DNA of 64,000 bases from 2-12-FULL-60-25 sp003576745 (GCA_030272835.1 SZOQ01000007.1:15345-79344), one strand, 5' to 3'; counted from the first letter of the stretch, positions 8,307 through 16,745 are shown. Made by a program: numbers and translations. Notes: generated by a model from the letters alone, not told the origin.

Positions 8307-9593
8307 CTACCCCTGCCCGCTCTTCGGCTTCTTCTCCTTATAATACACGCTTCCCTTCAGGATCTCCGGCAAATAGTCCTGCTTCACGGGTTCGTCAAAG
8401 GCGGGATTATACATATAACCTTTGCCATATCCGAGATTCTTCATAAGCTTCGTCGTGGCGTTCCGAATATGCAATGGCACCGGTGCATTCGGCTTTTGTC
8501 TCACATCCTGCGCAGCTGCGCCATAAGCTTCGTAGAGCGCATTGGACTTCGGAGCCTTTGCTAAATATACCGTGCATTGCGCAAGAATGACATTGCACTC
8601 CGGCATACCGAGAAAGTGGCAGGCCTGATAGCAGGCGACGGCCTGTACAAGGGCTTCCGGATCGGCCATGCCGATATCTTCGGATGCGAAACGAACGAGG
8701 CGTCGCGCGACATACAGCGGATCTTCGCCCGCCTCGAGCATGCGCGCAAGCCAGTAGAGGGCGGCGTTTTCGTCGGAACCGCGCAATGATTTGTGCAGAG
8801 CGGAGATGATGTTGTAATGCTCCTCACCTTTTTTGTCGTAGAGATAATGCGAACGCTGGAACGCATCGTGCAGGCGCTCCGCCGACAGAATGACGGTTCC
8901 GTCTTTTTCGCGGGAAGATGCGTTCACGGTGAGTTCCAGAGCATTCAGCGCCGTACGCGCATCGCCGTCGGCAAGGGCGAGGAGTTCGTCCATGACGTCG
9001 TCGGTAACGCGGACGCGGAGATTCCCGAGACCGCGGACCGTATCGTTCAGTGCGCGCGCAATGATGGCGCGCATGCCGTCCTCACCTACTTTTTCGAGCA
9101 CGAACACTTTACACCGGGAAAGAAGTGCGGCATTCATTTCAAAACTTGGATTTTCCGTTGTCGCGCCGATAAGAATGATGGTGCCGCGCTCGACATGCGG
9201 AAGAAAGGCATCCTGCTGCGCTTTATTAAAACGGTGGATCTCATCAATAAAGAGCACGGTGCGCTTTCCATGATACCCGAGCTGTATCTCCGCTTCTTTC
9301 ACTACATTCCTGACCTCCTGAATGCCGCTCGTGACGGCGGAGAGTTCGACAAAATGGCTTTTGGTCATGCCAGCGATGAGTTTGGCTATCGTGGTTTTTC
9401 CGGAACCGGGAGGGCCCCAAAATACCATGGAAGGAATGCAATCTCGTTCAATCAGAAGGCGGAGCGGCTTTTCCCTCCCGACAAGCGCATCCTGTCCCAC
9501 GATTTCATCGAAACTCGCCGGCCGTATGCGGTCGGCAAGCGGGGCGAATCCCTTGCGGCGTTGTTCGGCCGCGGCATCGAAAAGCCCTGGCAT
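8307..9593 (-). CDS. rarA: Replication-associated recombination protein A (AAA+ ATPase)
   Basis: 428 residues, a MgsA/RarA/WRNIP1-type clamp-loader-like ATPase that acts at stalled replication forks. Walker A GPPGSGKTT is at 60-68, Walker B LFIDEIHRF at about 114-122, sensor-1 GATTENPSF near 146, and the C-terminal half holds the typical RarA tetramerisation region (RSHYLYDKKGEEHYN, DPLYVARRLVRFASEDIG). The family begins MxxLFxxAA, so the start is placed at the MPGLFDAAAEQ methionine at 9593; the 49 extra in-frame codons upstream run towards array R2 and are rejected. It lies 23 bases upstream of the PBP2 operon on the same strand. Confidence 0.95.
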   Translation of the reverse strand: MPGLFDAAAEQRRKGFAPLADRIRPASFDEIVGQDALVGREKPLRLLIERDCIPSMVFWGPPGSGKTTIAKLIAGMTKSHFVELSAVTSGIQEVRNVVKEAEIQLGYHGKRTVLFIDEIHRFNKAQQDAFLPHVERGTIILIGATTENPSFEMNAALLSRCKVFVLEKVGEDGMRAIIARALNDTVRGLGNLRVRVTDDVMDELLALADGDARTALNALELTVNASSREKDGTVILSAERLHDAFQRSHYLYDKKGEEHYNIISALHKSLRGSDENAALYWLARMLEAGEDPLYVARRLVRFASEDIGMADPEALVQAVACYQACHFLGMPECNVILAQCTVYLAKAPKSNALYEAYGAAAQDVRQKPNAPVPLHIRNATTKLMKNLGYGKGYMYNPAFDEPVKQDYLPEILKGSVYYKEKKPKSGQG

Positions 9594-9682
9594 ACCGTAT
9601 AGAACAAATTTAGAACGGGCGACCGGAAAAAGCAACTGCCTGACGGCGCGAGGGTTACGGGGAAGATTACAGATGATGGCTT

Positions 9683-9950
9683 TTGGCAATTGGTGAAAAG
9701 GAACAAGCGAGTAGTGAGTGGTTACAGGTTTCGGGCGCAAGGCTCACGGCGCATGGACTTTGCACCCTCTACGCCCTACGTCCTACGCAACTCCACCATG
9801 GCTCACGACCCATACCTCTCGACCTACGTCCTACGCAACCACGTCCTGCGTACTCTTTTCGCATCCCGCAACCCGCATACCGTATGGCGCAAGGCTCACG
9901 GCTCACGGCCACCCCTCCACTCCCCACTCCCCAATCTTGCGAACCCCCTT
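9683..9950. repeat. Intergenic word-mosaic array R2
   Basis: Order: GGCAATTGGTGAAAAGGAAC, GCGAGTAGTGAGTGGTTACA, GGTTTCGGGCGCAAGGCTCA, several CCTACGTCCTACGCAAC words, CATCCCGCAACCCGCATACC, GGCTCACGGCTCACGGCC and CCACTCCCCACTCCCC. Its first 55 bases match array R1. It fills the 358-base gap between rarA and uppS and ends 1 base before the uppS stop. Confidence 0.88.
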
Positions 9951-9951
9951 G

Positions 9952-10641
9952 CTAAACTCCAAACCGTCTTTTCCGAAGCGCATACTCGGCAAGGGCGGCA
10001 TCAAGTTCCGCTTCATCAAAATCCGGCCAATATTTCTTCGAAAAAAAGAATTCGGAATACACAGCCTGCCATGTGAGAAATCCGGAGACGCGTTCTTCCC
10101 CGGATGTTCGAATCACCAATTCCGGTTCCGGCATGTCGGGCCAGTACATCCGAGCCGTGATCGCATCTTCATCAATACGATCCGCGGAAATACCGTCTTC
10201 GACGATACGTTTGACGGCATCGACGATTTCATACCGTCCTCCGTAATTGATGCAGATGCAAAGCGTTCCCTTTGTGAGATCTTCCGTTTGTTTTTCCGCT
10301 TGTTCGATTGCTTCAACGACGGATGCGCGAAGTCCGTCGCGGCGGCCGAGCACGCGAATGCGCACCCCCCTGCTTTTAAAATGCTCGAGCTCGTTCCGGA
10401 GCGCGAATTCGATAAGCTCCATGAGATAGCCGACTTCCTCCTGCGTCCGTTTCCAGTTTTCCGTGGAGAACGCAAAAACCGTCAGGACTTCGATCCCGCG
10501 ATCCAAACAGAGATCTCCGATTGTTTTCAGCGTGTCGTAGCCGGCTTTATGTCCCTGGAGCGTCGGAAGGCCGCGCTCTTTGGCCCATCGCCGGTTCCCA
10601 TCCATGATAATCGCCAGATGTCGTACGGGTGTTTCGGGCAT
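9952..10641 (-). CDS. uppS: Isoprenyl transferase (undecaprenyl diphosphate synthase)
   Basis: 229 residues. It extends farnesyl diphosphate with cis isoprene units to make the C55 carrier lipid used for peptidoglycan and other envelope polymers. Cis-prenyltransferase signatures are complete: IIMDGNRRWAK with the catalytic Asp at residue 14, GHKAG near 30, FAFSTENWKR near 56, CINYGGRYEI near 130 and the C-terminal IRTSGEERVSGFLTWQ with YSEFFF. Length is normal for the short bacterial form. It stands apart from cdsA, which usually follows it. Confidence 0.96.
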   Translation of the reverse strand: MPETPVRHLAIIMDGNRRWAKERGLPTLQGHKAGYDTLKTIGDLCLDRGIEVLTVFAFSTENWKRTQEEVGYLMELIEFALRNELEHFKSRGVRIRVLGRRDGLRASVVEAIEQAEKQTEDLTKGTLCICINYGGRYEIVDAVKRIVEDGISADRIDEDAITARMYWPDMPEPELVIRTSGEERVSGFLTWQAVYSEFFFSKKYWPDFDEAELDAALAEYALRKRRFGV

Positions 10642-10737
10642 ACGAGAAGCGGAGCAAGTGTACGCGTTTTCAGTCCTACGGTCAATCGGGTCGCAAAGCC
10701 ACGGCCCTTCCGGGACGCGGTTATTGAGGCGTATTGA

Positions 10738-11709
10738 TTAGGGAGAGGAATTCAATGCTGCCTGTTCTGCCGCAAAGGACGGGGGGAAAGAATTTACCGT
10801 CTCAAAATGCGGCATTGCCGACTGGCATTCCACAAAACATTCCTGTCGTGCACGGCTACAGGCTCCCCGCCCTTCCGCATCGCCTTCGGCTATGGCAAGG
10901 CAGGTGTTCCGCGCTTCCGCGCATCGCGCTGCACAGGAAGCGCGCGTTTCCGACGGTTTCAGCAAACCGAGTCTGAAAAGCATAGTGTCGTCGCATACAG
11001 CAGTGTTGCACTGTTCAGCTCTTGTGCGACAGGCATCCTGCAGAACTACATTGTATTGCGATCCCGCAAGGCAGGCGCTAAGACCGATCCCGCATTGCGC
11101 ATGGCATAACGCAGGAGGAATTTGTTCGATATTGCCGCCTCCGCCGCCGCATCGATCCAGGCATGCAAGATTTTTTCCACGGCAAAGAGCGAGGGCCTCC
11201 TCATCGTCCTGTGACGACTGTATGCATCCGTCAAGCTCCACTCCGCATGAGACCTCGCAACGGACCGCCGGCTCCGCGGAAGGACTGCAGGCCGACGCGC
11301 ATTTCTGATACGAAGATCCGCAGGAAGCCAAGCCCTCATCCGTCCGATAGACGATCAGCGCATCTGTTGCCGACGTTTTATTGTCCTCGAATTCCGCGCG
11401 CAATGCAGAAAAACGAATTTCCTGGCATTGGCGCAGGGCGTCACGGCATGCGCGCAAGCATTCCGGTATCCCGTTCTGGAATGTCTCGCGCCGAATAGGG
11501 ACATGCTCCGTCGACTCGGCTGCTGTATACGCCAAGGTAGAAGAAATACGAACTTCCGGCGCCTCCGTTGCGCCGGCCAGAGAAGCGAACACGAGGATGG
11601 GCGCAACCACGACAGCGACTAGCATGAGCATGATGGTGGGAAAAGAAAATGACACCCGGTGCCCCGTGGCGCGAATGCTCCTGCTCCGAGATCCTGCTTT
11701 GGCAGGCAT
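10738..11709 (-). CDS. Secreted cysteine-rich repeat protein
   Basis: 323 residues from the ATG at 11709. The N-terminus has basic residues followed by a 25-residue hydrophobic stretch (FSFPTIMLMLVAVVVAPILV) and an ALAG-like cleavage region, so it is exported. The mature part holds about eight copies of a C-x3-C-x6/7-C unit, for example CLRACRDALRQC, CEVSCGVELDGC, CHAQCGIGLSAC and CAARCAEARNTC, probably helical hairpins tied by disulfides. I know no family with this exact pattern. An extended -10 (TGGTATACT) ends 6 bases before this ATG; the longer frame upstream overlaps the tRNA-Pro gene and is rejected. Confidence 0.75.
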   Translation of the reverse strand: MPAKAGSRSRSIRATGHRVSFSFPTIMLMLVAVVVAPILVFASLAGATEAPEVRISSTLAYTAAESTEHVPIRRETFQNGIPECLRACRDALRQCQEIRFSALRAEFEDNKTSATDALIVYRTDEGLASCGSSYQKCASACSPSAEPAVRCEVSCGVELDGCIQSSQDDEEALALCRGKNLACLDRCGGGGGNIEQIPPALCHAQCGIGLSACLAGSQYNVVLQDACRTRAEQCNTAVCDDTMLFRLGLLKPSETRASCAARCAEARNTCLAIAEGDAEGRGACSRARQECFVECQSAMPHFETVNSFPPSFAAEQAALNSSP

Positions 11710-11715
11710 AGAAAA

Positions 11716-11724
11716 AGTATACCA
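11716..11724 (-). promoter_or_regulatory. Extended -10 promoter (TGGTATACT), near-leaderless
   Basis: Lies 6 bases before the ATG at 11709, which supports that start for the Cys-rich protein. Confidence 0.6.
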
Positions 11725-11806
11725 CGTCATGGCGGCGAACAGATTGTCATTTTTTCCGTCCTCTGATACGCTCCGCCAAACCCAGAGAGAAATTGTATCA
11801 TCGCAT

Positions 11807-11883
11807 CGGGCTATAGCGCAGTTGGCTAGCGCGCCACGTTCGGGACGTGGAGGTCGTGGGTTCAAGTCCCACTAGCCCGACCA
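11807..11883 (+). tRNA. tRNA-Pro (anticodon CGG)
   Basis: 77 bases. Acceptor CGGGCTA pairs with TAGCCCG, discriminator A, encoded CCA; the anticodon arm CCACG-TTCGGGA-CGTGG gives CGG (reads CCG); T-arm GTGGG-TTCAAGT-CCCAC. A TATCAT -10 lies at 11796-11801. Confidence 0.95.
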
Positions 11884-11885
11884 GG

Positions 11886-11914
11886 AAAAAGCACTGAGAT
11901 CGTCAGTGCTTTTT
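11886..11914 (+). terminator. Terminator of tRNA-Pro
   Basis: AAAAAGCACTGA and TCAGTGCTTTTT form a perfect stem around a 5-base loop, 3 bases after the tRNA end. It is symmetric and could work in both directions. Confidence 0.9.
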
Positions 11915-12075
11915 GATACGCGCGTCCCGGTTTCGCCAAGAACGTCGTAGCGCCTCCCGCTCATGGCAGAAGGAGCGCTCACCCGCATTCTACGAAAACA
12001 TGGGGCGTGCCGCCCCCTACTTCCCACTTCCCGCTTTCCCTCTTCCCCGATTGTTCCGTGCGGATGTTTCAGATG

Positions 12076-12103
12076 AAAAGAGCGGAGCTTGTGTGCTCCG
12101 CTC
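12076..12103 (-). terminator. Terminator of the first small acidic gene
   Basis: On the minus strand GAGCGGAGC (12103-12095) pairs with GCTCCGCTC (12088-12080), followed by TTTT. Confidence 0.85.
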
Positions 12104-12116
12104 ATGCGGGACGGGA

Positions 12117-12230
12117 CTATTCCGTGTCCTCGTCTCCGGCCTCTTCTTCGCCCTCCTCGCCGCCTTCTTCCGCGTCCGCATCACCCATCATGTCGTCGTC
12201 GGAAGAGTCGAAGTCGTCGTCGAACCACAT
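12117..12230 (-). CDS. Very small acidic protein (37 aa)
   Basis: ATG at 12230, TAG at 12119-12117. The peptide starts MWFDDDFDSSDDDMMGDADA and continues with runs of E and G, so more than half the residues are D or E. Its own terminator begins 14 bases after the stop and a -10-like TAATATCAT lies about 12 bases before the start, which supports a real gene although it is short. No family is recognised. A second acidic gene of similar start (MLFDD) with its own terminator lies 136 bases upstream. Confidence 0.55.
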   Translation of the reverse strand: MWFDDDFDSSDDDMMGDADAEEGGEEGEEEAGDEDTE

Positions 12231-12326
12231 AGGTCGATCCGATGATATTAAGAGTTAACTGTAACGGCGGAATCCTAAAATCCTGCACAAATGACGTCAA
12301 GAAAACCTGTGAATAAGTACAAACAA

Positions 12327-12353
12327 AAAGAGCCCCGTCAAACGCGGCTCTTT
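12327..12353 (-). terminator. Terminator of the second small acidic gene
   Basis: On the minus strand AAAGAGCC (12353-12346) pairs with GGCTCTTT (12334-12327) followed by more Ts, 12 bases after the stop. Confidence 0.85.
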
Positions 12354-12365
12354 CGGGTCCCGGTC

Positions 12366-12518
12366 CTACATGGACGGGGCGTCGCCGGAAGGCTCTTCAC
12401 CACCTTCGGCAGGAGCTTCCGGAGCTTCTTCTGGTGCAGGCGCGCCGCCTTCTGCCGGCTGATCGCCCGCCGGCATGTCGCTGCCGGGTGCACCCTGTGG
12501 CATGTCGTCAAACAACAT
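12366..12518 (-). CDS. Small acidic, proline/alanine/glycine-rich protein (50 aa)
   Basis: ATG at 12518, TAG at 12368-12366. It starts MLFDDMPQGAPGSDMPAGDQ and continues with PAEGG and PEEAPEAPAEGG-type repeats, ending SGDAPSM. It is low-complexity and acidic, with no cysteine and no membrane segment. A TGTGACAAT box ends about 6 bases before the start, and a strong terminator follows. Function unknown; the shared M-x-F-D-D opening with the neighbouring 37-residue gene suggests that the two are related. Confidence 0.55.
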   Translation of the reverse strand: MLFDDMPQGAPGSDMPAGDQPAEGGAPAPEEAPEAPAEGGEEPSGDAPSM

Positions 12519-12638
12519 AACAATTGTCACATGGGTTAAGAATTAGTTGGTCGAGAATACCTGCACAGGAAAAATGGGTCAAGATTTTTGTCAACCGTTT
12601 CCCTGGCCTTGTCCAAATAATTCGGCTACGCTCCTGCC

Positions 12639-13049
12639 ATGGGCAATTCGCGGCCGAAGGTCGGCGTAGGCGCCATCATCCTCCATGAGGGTAAGGTCCT
12701 CATGCAAAAACGACGGAATGCGCACGGAGACGGCACATGGAGCTTTCCGGGCGGTCATCTTGAGTTTGGAGAGACGCCGGAAGCCTGCGCGGCACGCGAG
12801 GTCATGGAGGAGCTAAACTGCCGTATTCGCCGCGCACGACGAGGTCCGTTTACGAACGACGTGTTCGCAAGAGAAGGTAGGCACTATATCACGATCTTCG
12901 TACTGGCCGAATATGATTCCGGCGACATCCGTATTATGGAGCCGGATAAAACCGAGGCCTGGCAATGGGCCTCGTGGGAGGAGATGCCGCGACCTCGCTT
13001 TCTTCCCATTGAGAATCTGCTCGCACAGGGGTTTTCGCCGTTCAGGTAG
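12639..13049 (+). CDS. Nudix hydrolase (MutT/NUDT15-like)
   Basis: 136 residues. The Nudix box GHLEFGETPEACAAREVMEEL (split here as G-x5-E-x7-REVMEEL, residues about 39-60) is complete, so it should hydrolyse a nucleoside diphosphate linked to another group with Mg2+. The HGDGTWSFPGG entry and the late EAWQWASWEEMP resemble the NUDT15/MTH2 branch, which cleans oxidised or non-canonical dNTPs. It directly precedes the alkylation-repair fusion gene on the same strand, so the two may form a DNA/nucleotide maintenance pair. No SD is seen. Confidence 0.88.
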   Translation: MGNSRPKVGVGAIILHEGKVLMQKRRNAHGDGTWSFPGGHLEFGETPEACAAREVMEELNCRIRRARRGPFTNDVFAREGRHYITIFVLAEYDSGDIRIMEPDKTEAWQWASWEEMPRPRFLPIENLLAQGFSPFR

Positions 13050-13169
13050 GCCGGTAGATTGTATGAACGCAGTTCACTGGTCTGTGGGTTGCTCTGCCGA
13101 ACATTCGTAACAGAGCGCCACGGCAAAGGGACAAACGGACCCATGAACGTCGGACCTGCGTCTACCTGC

Positions 13170-14063
13170 ATGACGAATACCGAAATCGTTTTTCGCATCG
13201 TTTCCCACATCCCGATGGGGTGCGTTTTGACATACGCCGATGTCGCACGGCTCGCGGGCATGAAGAGTCCGCGCGTCATCGGGAATATTCTTCATACGAA
13301 TCAAGACCCGGTCGCAGTCCCCTGCCATCGCATCGTGAACGCATCCGGACGCGTGTCGGATGCCTACTCGATGGGAGGCGCGAAGATACAGCAAACCAGA
13401 CTGCGTGACGAAGGAGTACGGATGCACGGATTACGTGCGAATCTCGCGCAACGGTGGAAGCCCTCCAAAGAATACGCGTCCTATCTTCGCCTGCTTCGCC
13501 GGTTCGGAGATCCAGGACCCTGGCCATGGTTCGGAAAAGATCGGCCGCATACGCCCGATGAAATCGCCATAGGCGCCATTCTCACACAAAACACGAGCTG
13601 GCGGAATGTCGAACAAGCGCTCGTAAACCTCCGCCGCGAGGGTGTCGAGACGCTTTCTGCCATCCCAAGGTTCTCCGAGCGCCGCTTGCAGGAACTCATA
13701 CGTCCGTCCGGCTTCTTCAATCAAAAAGCGGACAGATTAAAACGTTTTGCCGCATGGATCGACAGAGAATATTCCTCGCTCGAGCATTTCCTGCAACTCC
13801 CCGTCTTACGCGCGCGTGCCGAGCTTTTATCCTTCAAGGGCATCGGCCGGGAAACGGCGGACACCATTCTCCTGTATTGCGGCACAAATCCCATCTTTGT
13901 GATCGACGCATATGCAAAACGATTTTCGACTGCCCTGAATCTTTCCCCAGAGACGGCTTACGAATCCCTTCAGACGCATTTCATGGACAGGCTCCCGACG
14001 CACCTGGGGCTTTTTCGAGAATATCACGCCCTGATCATTGCCTGGGGGCAATCCGAAAAATAA
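13170..14063 (+). CDS. Fusion of O6-alkylguanine-DNA alkyltransferase domain and HhH-GPD DNA glycosylase domain
   Basis: 297 residues from the ATG at 13170. Residues 1-88 form the C-terminal catalytic domain of methylguanine methyltransferases: helix-turn-helix (VLTYADVARLAG), arginine finger region and the acceptor motif PCHRIV with Cys52 intact, so it is not a Cys-less ATL protein. Residues 105-297 are a HhH-GPD fold: LTQNTSWRNVEQAL (138-151), hairpin SFKGIGRETADTILLY (221-236) and catalytic Asp246 in FVIDAY. The usual EndoIII Lys position is Glu228 and the C-terminal 4Fe-4S cysteines are absent, as in MagIII-type 3-methyladenine glycosylases. ATG codons at 13143 and 13063 are alternative starts. 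Confidence 0.85.
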   Translation: MTNTEIVFRIVSHIPMGCVLTYADVARLAGMKSPRVIGNILHTNQDPVAVPCHRIVNASGRVSDAYSMGGAKIQQTRLRDEGVRMHGLRANLAQRWKPSKEYASYLRLLRRFGDPGPWPWFGKDRPHTPDEIAIGAILTQNTSWRNVEQALVNLRREGVETLSAIPRFSERRLQELIRPSGFFNQKADRLKRFAAWIDREYSSLEHFLQLPVLRARAELLSFKGIGRETADTILLYCGTNPIFVIDAYAKRFSTALNLSPETAYESLQTHFMDRLPTHLGLFREYHALIIAWGQSEK

Positions 14064-14117
14064 AAACGCGGCTGAATGGGCCGCGCGAGCAAAGCGCCTT
14101 TTGTATTGGACGAATGC

Positions 14118-15335
14118 CTATTGCCACCTGCGACGACGCGGGCCTCCCGCCTGCCTTTTCTGTGGATGCGGATAACGCGGCTTTTCGGCAATCGGGGCGC
14201 GATGCGGCGGAAGCAACGGAAGATTCTTTTTTGGAAGCGCGGCGCGGATGAGCCGTTCAATAGCGCGTACATCGCCCATTTGGTCCGGCGTTGCAAAAGA
14301 AATGGCGCGTCCTTCGCGGCCGGCGCGTCCGGTTCGTCCGATGCGATGAACGTAGTCCTCGGCATTGTCCGGAAGATCGAAATTAATCACGAGTTCGATG
14401 CCGGTAACATCGATACCGCGCGCCGCGATGTCAGTAGCCACGAGAACGCGATATTTTCCCGTTTTAAATCCGTCGAGAGCTTCACGTCGTTGCGCAAGCG
14501 ACCGATTTGAGTGGATTTCCGCGGCCTTATGCCCCATGGCGCGTACAGCGCGGGCAATTTTTTTGGCGCCATGTTTGGTCCGTGAAAAGACGAGCACGGA
14601 TCCGCGGTATTCTCCGAGCAATCGGTCAAGCAGGCGCGGCTTATCCTCTTTTCGGACGACATATAATTCTTGACTGACGCGTTCGGCGGCCGTGCCGGAG
14701 CGCGCGATTTCCACCCGGACAGGGAGCTTCATATGTCCCGCCGCGATCCGCGCAATCTCTCCGGGCATCGTCGCGGAAAACAGCATGGTTTGGCGATCTT
14801 TCGGAACCGCAAGGAGTATTCTGTTTATTTGCGGAGCAAAACCCATATCGAGCATCCTATCTGCCTCATCCAGCACCAGAACCTTCACTTCGTGTAATTT
14901 GATGGTCTTCTGCTCCAGATGATCGATGAGGCGGCCGGGCGTTGCAATAATGACATGCGGATTTTTCTTGATGTGCTGCATCTGCACATGCATGGACGCG
15001 CCGCCGATGAGAACGGCGGTGCGCAAACCAATGGGCCGTCCGATTTTCTGGAACGTTTCGTCAACCTGCAAGGCAAGTTCCCGCGTGGGCAGGATGACAA
15101 GGCCGCGACCCTTTGTTTGCGCGAGTCGCTGAATCATGGGAATGCCGAATGCGAGAGTCTTTCCGGTTCCTGTCTGCGCGATTCCAATAAGGTCCTTCCC
15201 CTCAATGGCAACGGGAATGGATTTTTGCTGGATCGGCGTGGGCGTCGCGTATTTCAAATGATCCAATATCTCAAGCAATTTCGGGGCAATACCGAGCCCG
15301 TAAAAAATTGGTGTGGTGGAGAATTGTTTGTGCAT
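14118..15335 (-). CDS. DEAD-box ATP-dependent RNA helicase (RhlE/CsdA-like)
   Basis: 405 residues from the ATG at 15335. All helicase motifs are present: Q motif (F-x16-GIAPKLLEIL, PTPIQ), I AQTGTGKT, Ia PTRELALQ, Ib TPGRL, II DEAD, III SAT, IV VLVFSRTK, V ATDIAARGID and VI HRIGRTGRAG. The C-terminus is short, proline- and arginine-rich (ends GGPRRRRWQ), as in RhlE-type helicases that remodel ribosomal RNA. The frame stays open for 74 more codons to a methionine at 15557 with a fair SD (AAGGAAGAGA), giving a Cys-rich N-terminal extension; I keep the shorter form but the longer one is possible. Confidence 0.92.
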   Translation of the reverse strand: MHKQFSTTPIFYGLGIAPKLLEILDHLKYATPTPIQQKSIPVAIEGKDLIGIAQTGTGKTLAFGIPMIQRLAQTKGRGLVILPTRELALQVDETFQKIGRPIGLRTAVLIGGASMHVQMQHIKKNPHVIIATPGRLIDHLEQKTIKLHEVKVLVLDEADRMLDMGFAPQINRILLAVPKDRQTMLFSATMPGEIARIAAGHMKLPVRVEIARSGTAAERVSQELYVVRKEDKPRLLDRLLGEYRGSVLVFSRTKHGAKKIARAVRAMGHKAAEIHSNRSLAQRREALDGFKTGKYRVLVATDIAARGIDVTGIELVINFDLPDNAEDYVHRIGRTGRAGREGRAISFATPDQMGDVRAIERLIRAALPKKNLPLLPPHRAPIAEKPRYPHPQKRQAGGPRRRRWQ

Positions 15336-15590
15336 TCGGGTTGGTCTCGGATAGATAGCTTCCGCGGGATCCGTCGGCTCTTCGGAAGAAGTATCTGCTG
15401 AAATGACGCGTTCGTCAATGCACTTATGCGAACTTCTATGGAGCGTGCCGTTCGGGCAACGTCCTGAAATACAAACCACGTCGCACGCGCATGTCCCTGA
15501 TCCGTTGCCCGATCCGACGCGGCAAGACTCCTTGACGAACCCTGCAAAGTACGCCATTCTCTTCCTTCCCCTTTGCGTGTCCGCTAGTCT

Positions 15591-16745
15591 ATGCCAATGC
15601 GATTCGTCCGCGACACTCAGATGACATTCGCCTTCATCGGTGCGGCGCTCCTCGTGCCGGTTTTTGCGTTCGCACAGGACTCGGGGCCGACCATCAATAA
15701 CACCTCGTACGGAACCTATGAATCCGCTCGCGTGTTGGACGTGCGTATTGAATCGATCGGCACGGAACAAGGCGCCGCACAAAAGGAAGTCTACGATATT
15801 GAATTCAGGAGCGGGAGTCGTAAAGGCGCGCATCAGACGATTTCTAGCGACGTGGAATCAAATCCCTACCAAATCGATCCGAAGCCGGGAGACTCCGTGG
15901 TCGTACTGATCCAGCCGAGCGACCAAGGAGACCAGTACTATCTGGAGGGATTCGACAGGCGATTTCCGCTCAGCCTGCTCATTGCCCTCTTTGTCCTTAC
16001 CTTGTTCGTGCTTGCGGGCTGGCAGGGACTCAAAGTCGCCGTATCGATTATTCTTTCCGTTCTCATTATCGGGTGGGTGCTCATTCCTTCCTTTTTGCAG
16101 GGGGCGAATCCAGTTCCCATCGCCATGGCGTTGTCGACGATTCTGATTTTTCTGACGACGGGAATGTCTGTGGGATGGAACCGCAAAGCGGCGGTCACGG
16201 CGATCGGCAGCCTTGGCGGCGTTATTGTCGCCTATTTCATTTCCCTGATCTTCAGCGACTGGTCGCATTTGTCCGGGCTCTCGACAGAAGATGACCGGCT
16301 CTTTTTCAGCCAAAACCCCAATCTGAATCCGCGCGGATTGTTATTCGCCGGGATTATCGTTGCCGCCATGGGCGTTGTGGAGGACGTGGCCGTCTCCATC
16401 GCCTCTGGCGTCGCAGAAGTATCGAAAGTGAATCGACATCTGACGTTCAAGGAGCTGTTCCGCGCAGGCATGGTGGTTGGCAAAGACCACATGAGCGCGC
16501 TCGCGAATACGCTCGTGTTCGCGTACGTGGGCGGATCGCTGTCAACGCTTCTCCTCTATACACAGTACGGCGGATCATGGCTTAAATTTTTGAATTTCGA
16601 TGCGGTCACGGACGAAGTCATTCGTTCCATGGCTGGCACCATCGGCTTGGTGTTTACCGTTCCTATTACGGCGCTCCTTGCCGCGTGGTTCGCCTTCAAA
16701 GGGAATGCGCGCGCAAAAGCAAAAACGCTCGTTCACCATCAATAA
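15591..16745 (+). CDS. YibE/F-like multi-pass membrane protein
   Basis: 384 residues (start at 15591 or 15597). A signal-like segment (TFAFIGAALLVPVFAFAQ) is followed by an extracytoplasmic beta domain of about 90 residues (ARVLDV, GDSVVV) and then at least six membrane helices from residue 125. The pattern LNPRGLLFAGIIVAAMGVVED with DVAVSIASGVAEV is the hallmark of the YibE/F family (PF07907). The biochemical function of the family is not established. It stands alone, divergent from the helicase gene and followed by array R3. Confidence 0.85.
   Translation: MPMRFVRDTQMTFAFIGAALLVPVFAFAQDSGPTINNTSYGTYESARVLDVRIESIGTEQGAAQKEVYDIEFRSGSRKGAHQTISSDVESNPYQIDPKPGDSVVVLIQPSDQGDQYYLEGFDRRFPLSLLIALFVLTLFVLAGWQGLKVAVSIILSVLIIGWVLIPSFLQGANPVPIAMALSTILIFLTTGMSVGWNRKAAVTAIGSLGGVIVAYFISLIFSDWSHLSGLSTEDDRLFFSQNPNLNPRGLLFAGIIVAAMGVVEDVAVSIASGVAEVSKVNRHLTFKELFRAGMVVGKDHMSALANTLVFAYVGGSLSTLLLYTQYGGSWLKFLNFDAVTDEVIRSMAGTIGLVFTVPITALLAAWFAFKGNARAKAKTLVHHQ

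Noticed and set aside
9594..9740. RarA N-terminal extension of 49 residues
   Set aside because: The extension runs into array R2 and does not resemble any RarA; the family start MxxLFxxAA is at 9593.
13059..13169. Longer N-terminus of the alkyltransferase fusion
   Set aside because: It would use a TTG start and its residues do not match the family; the catalytic domain is complete from 13170.
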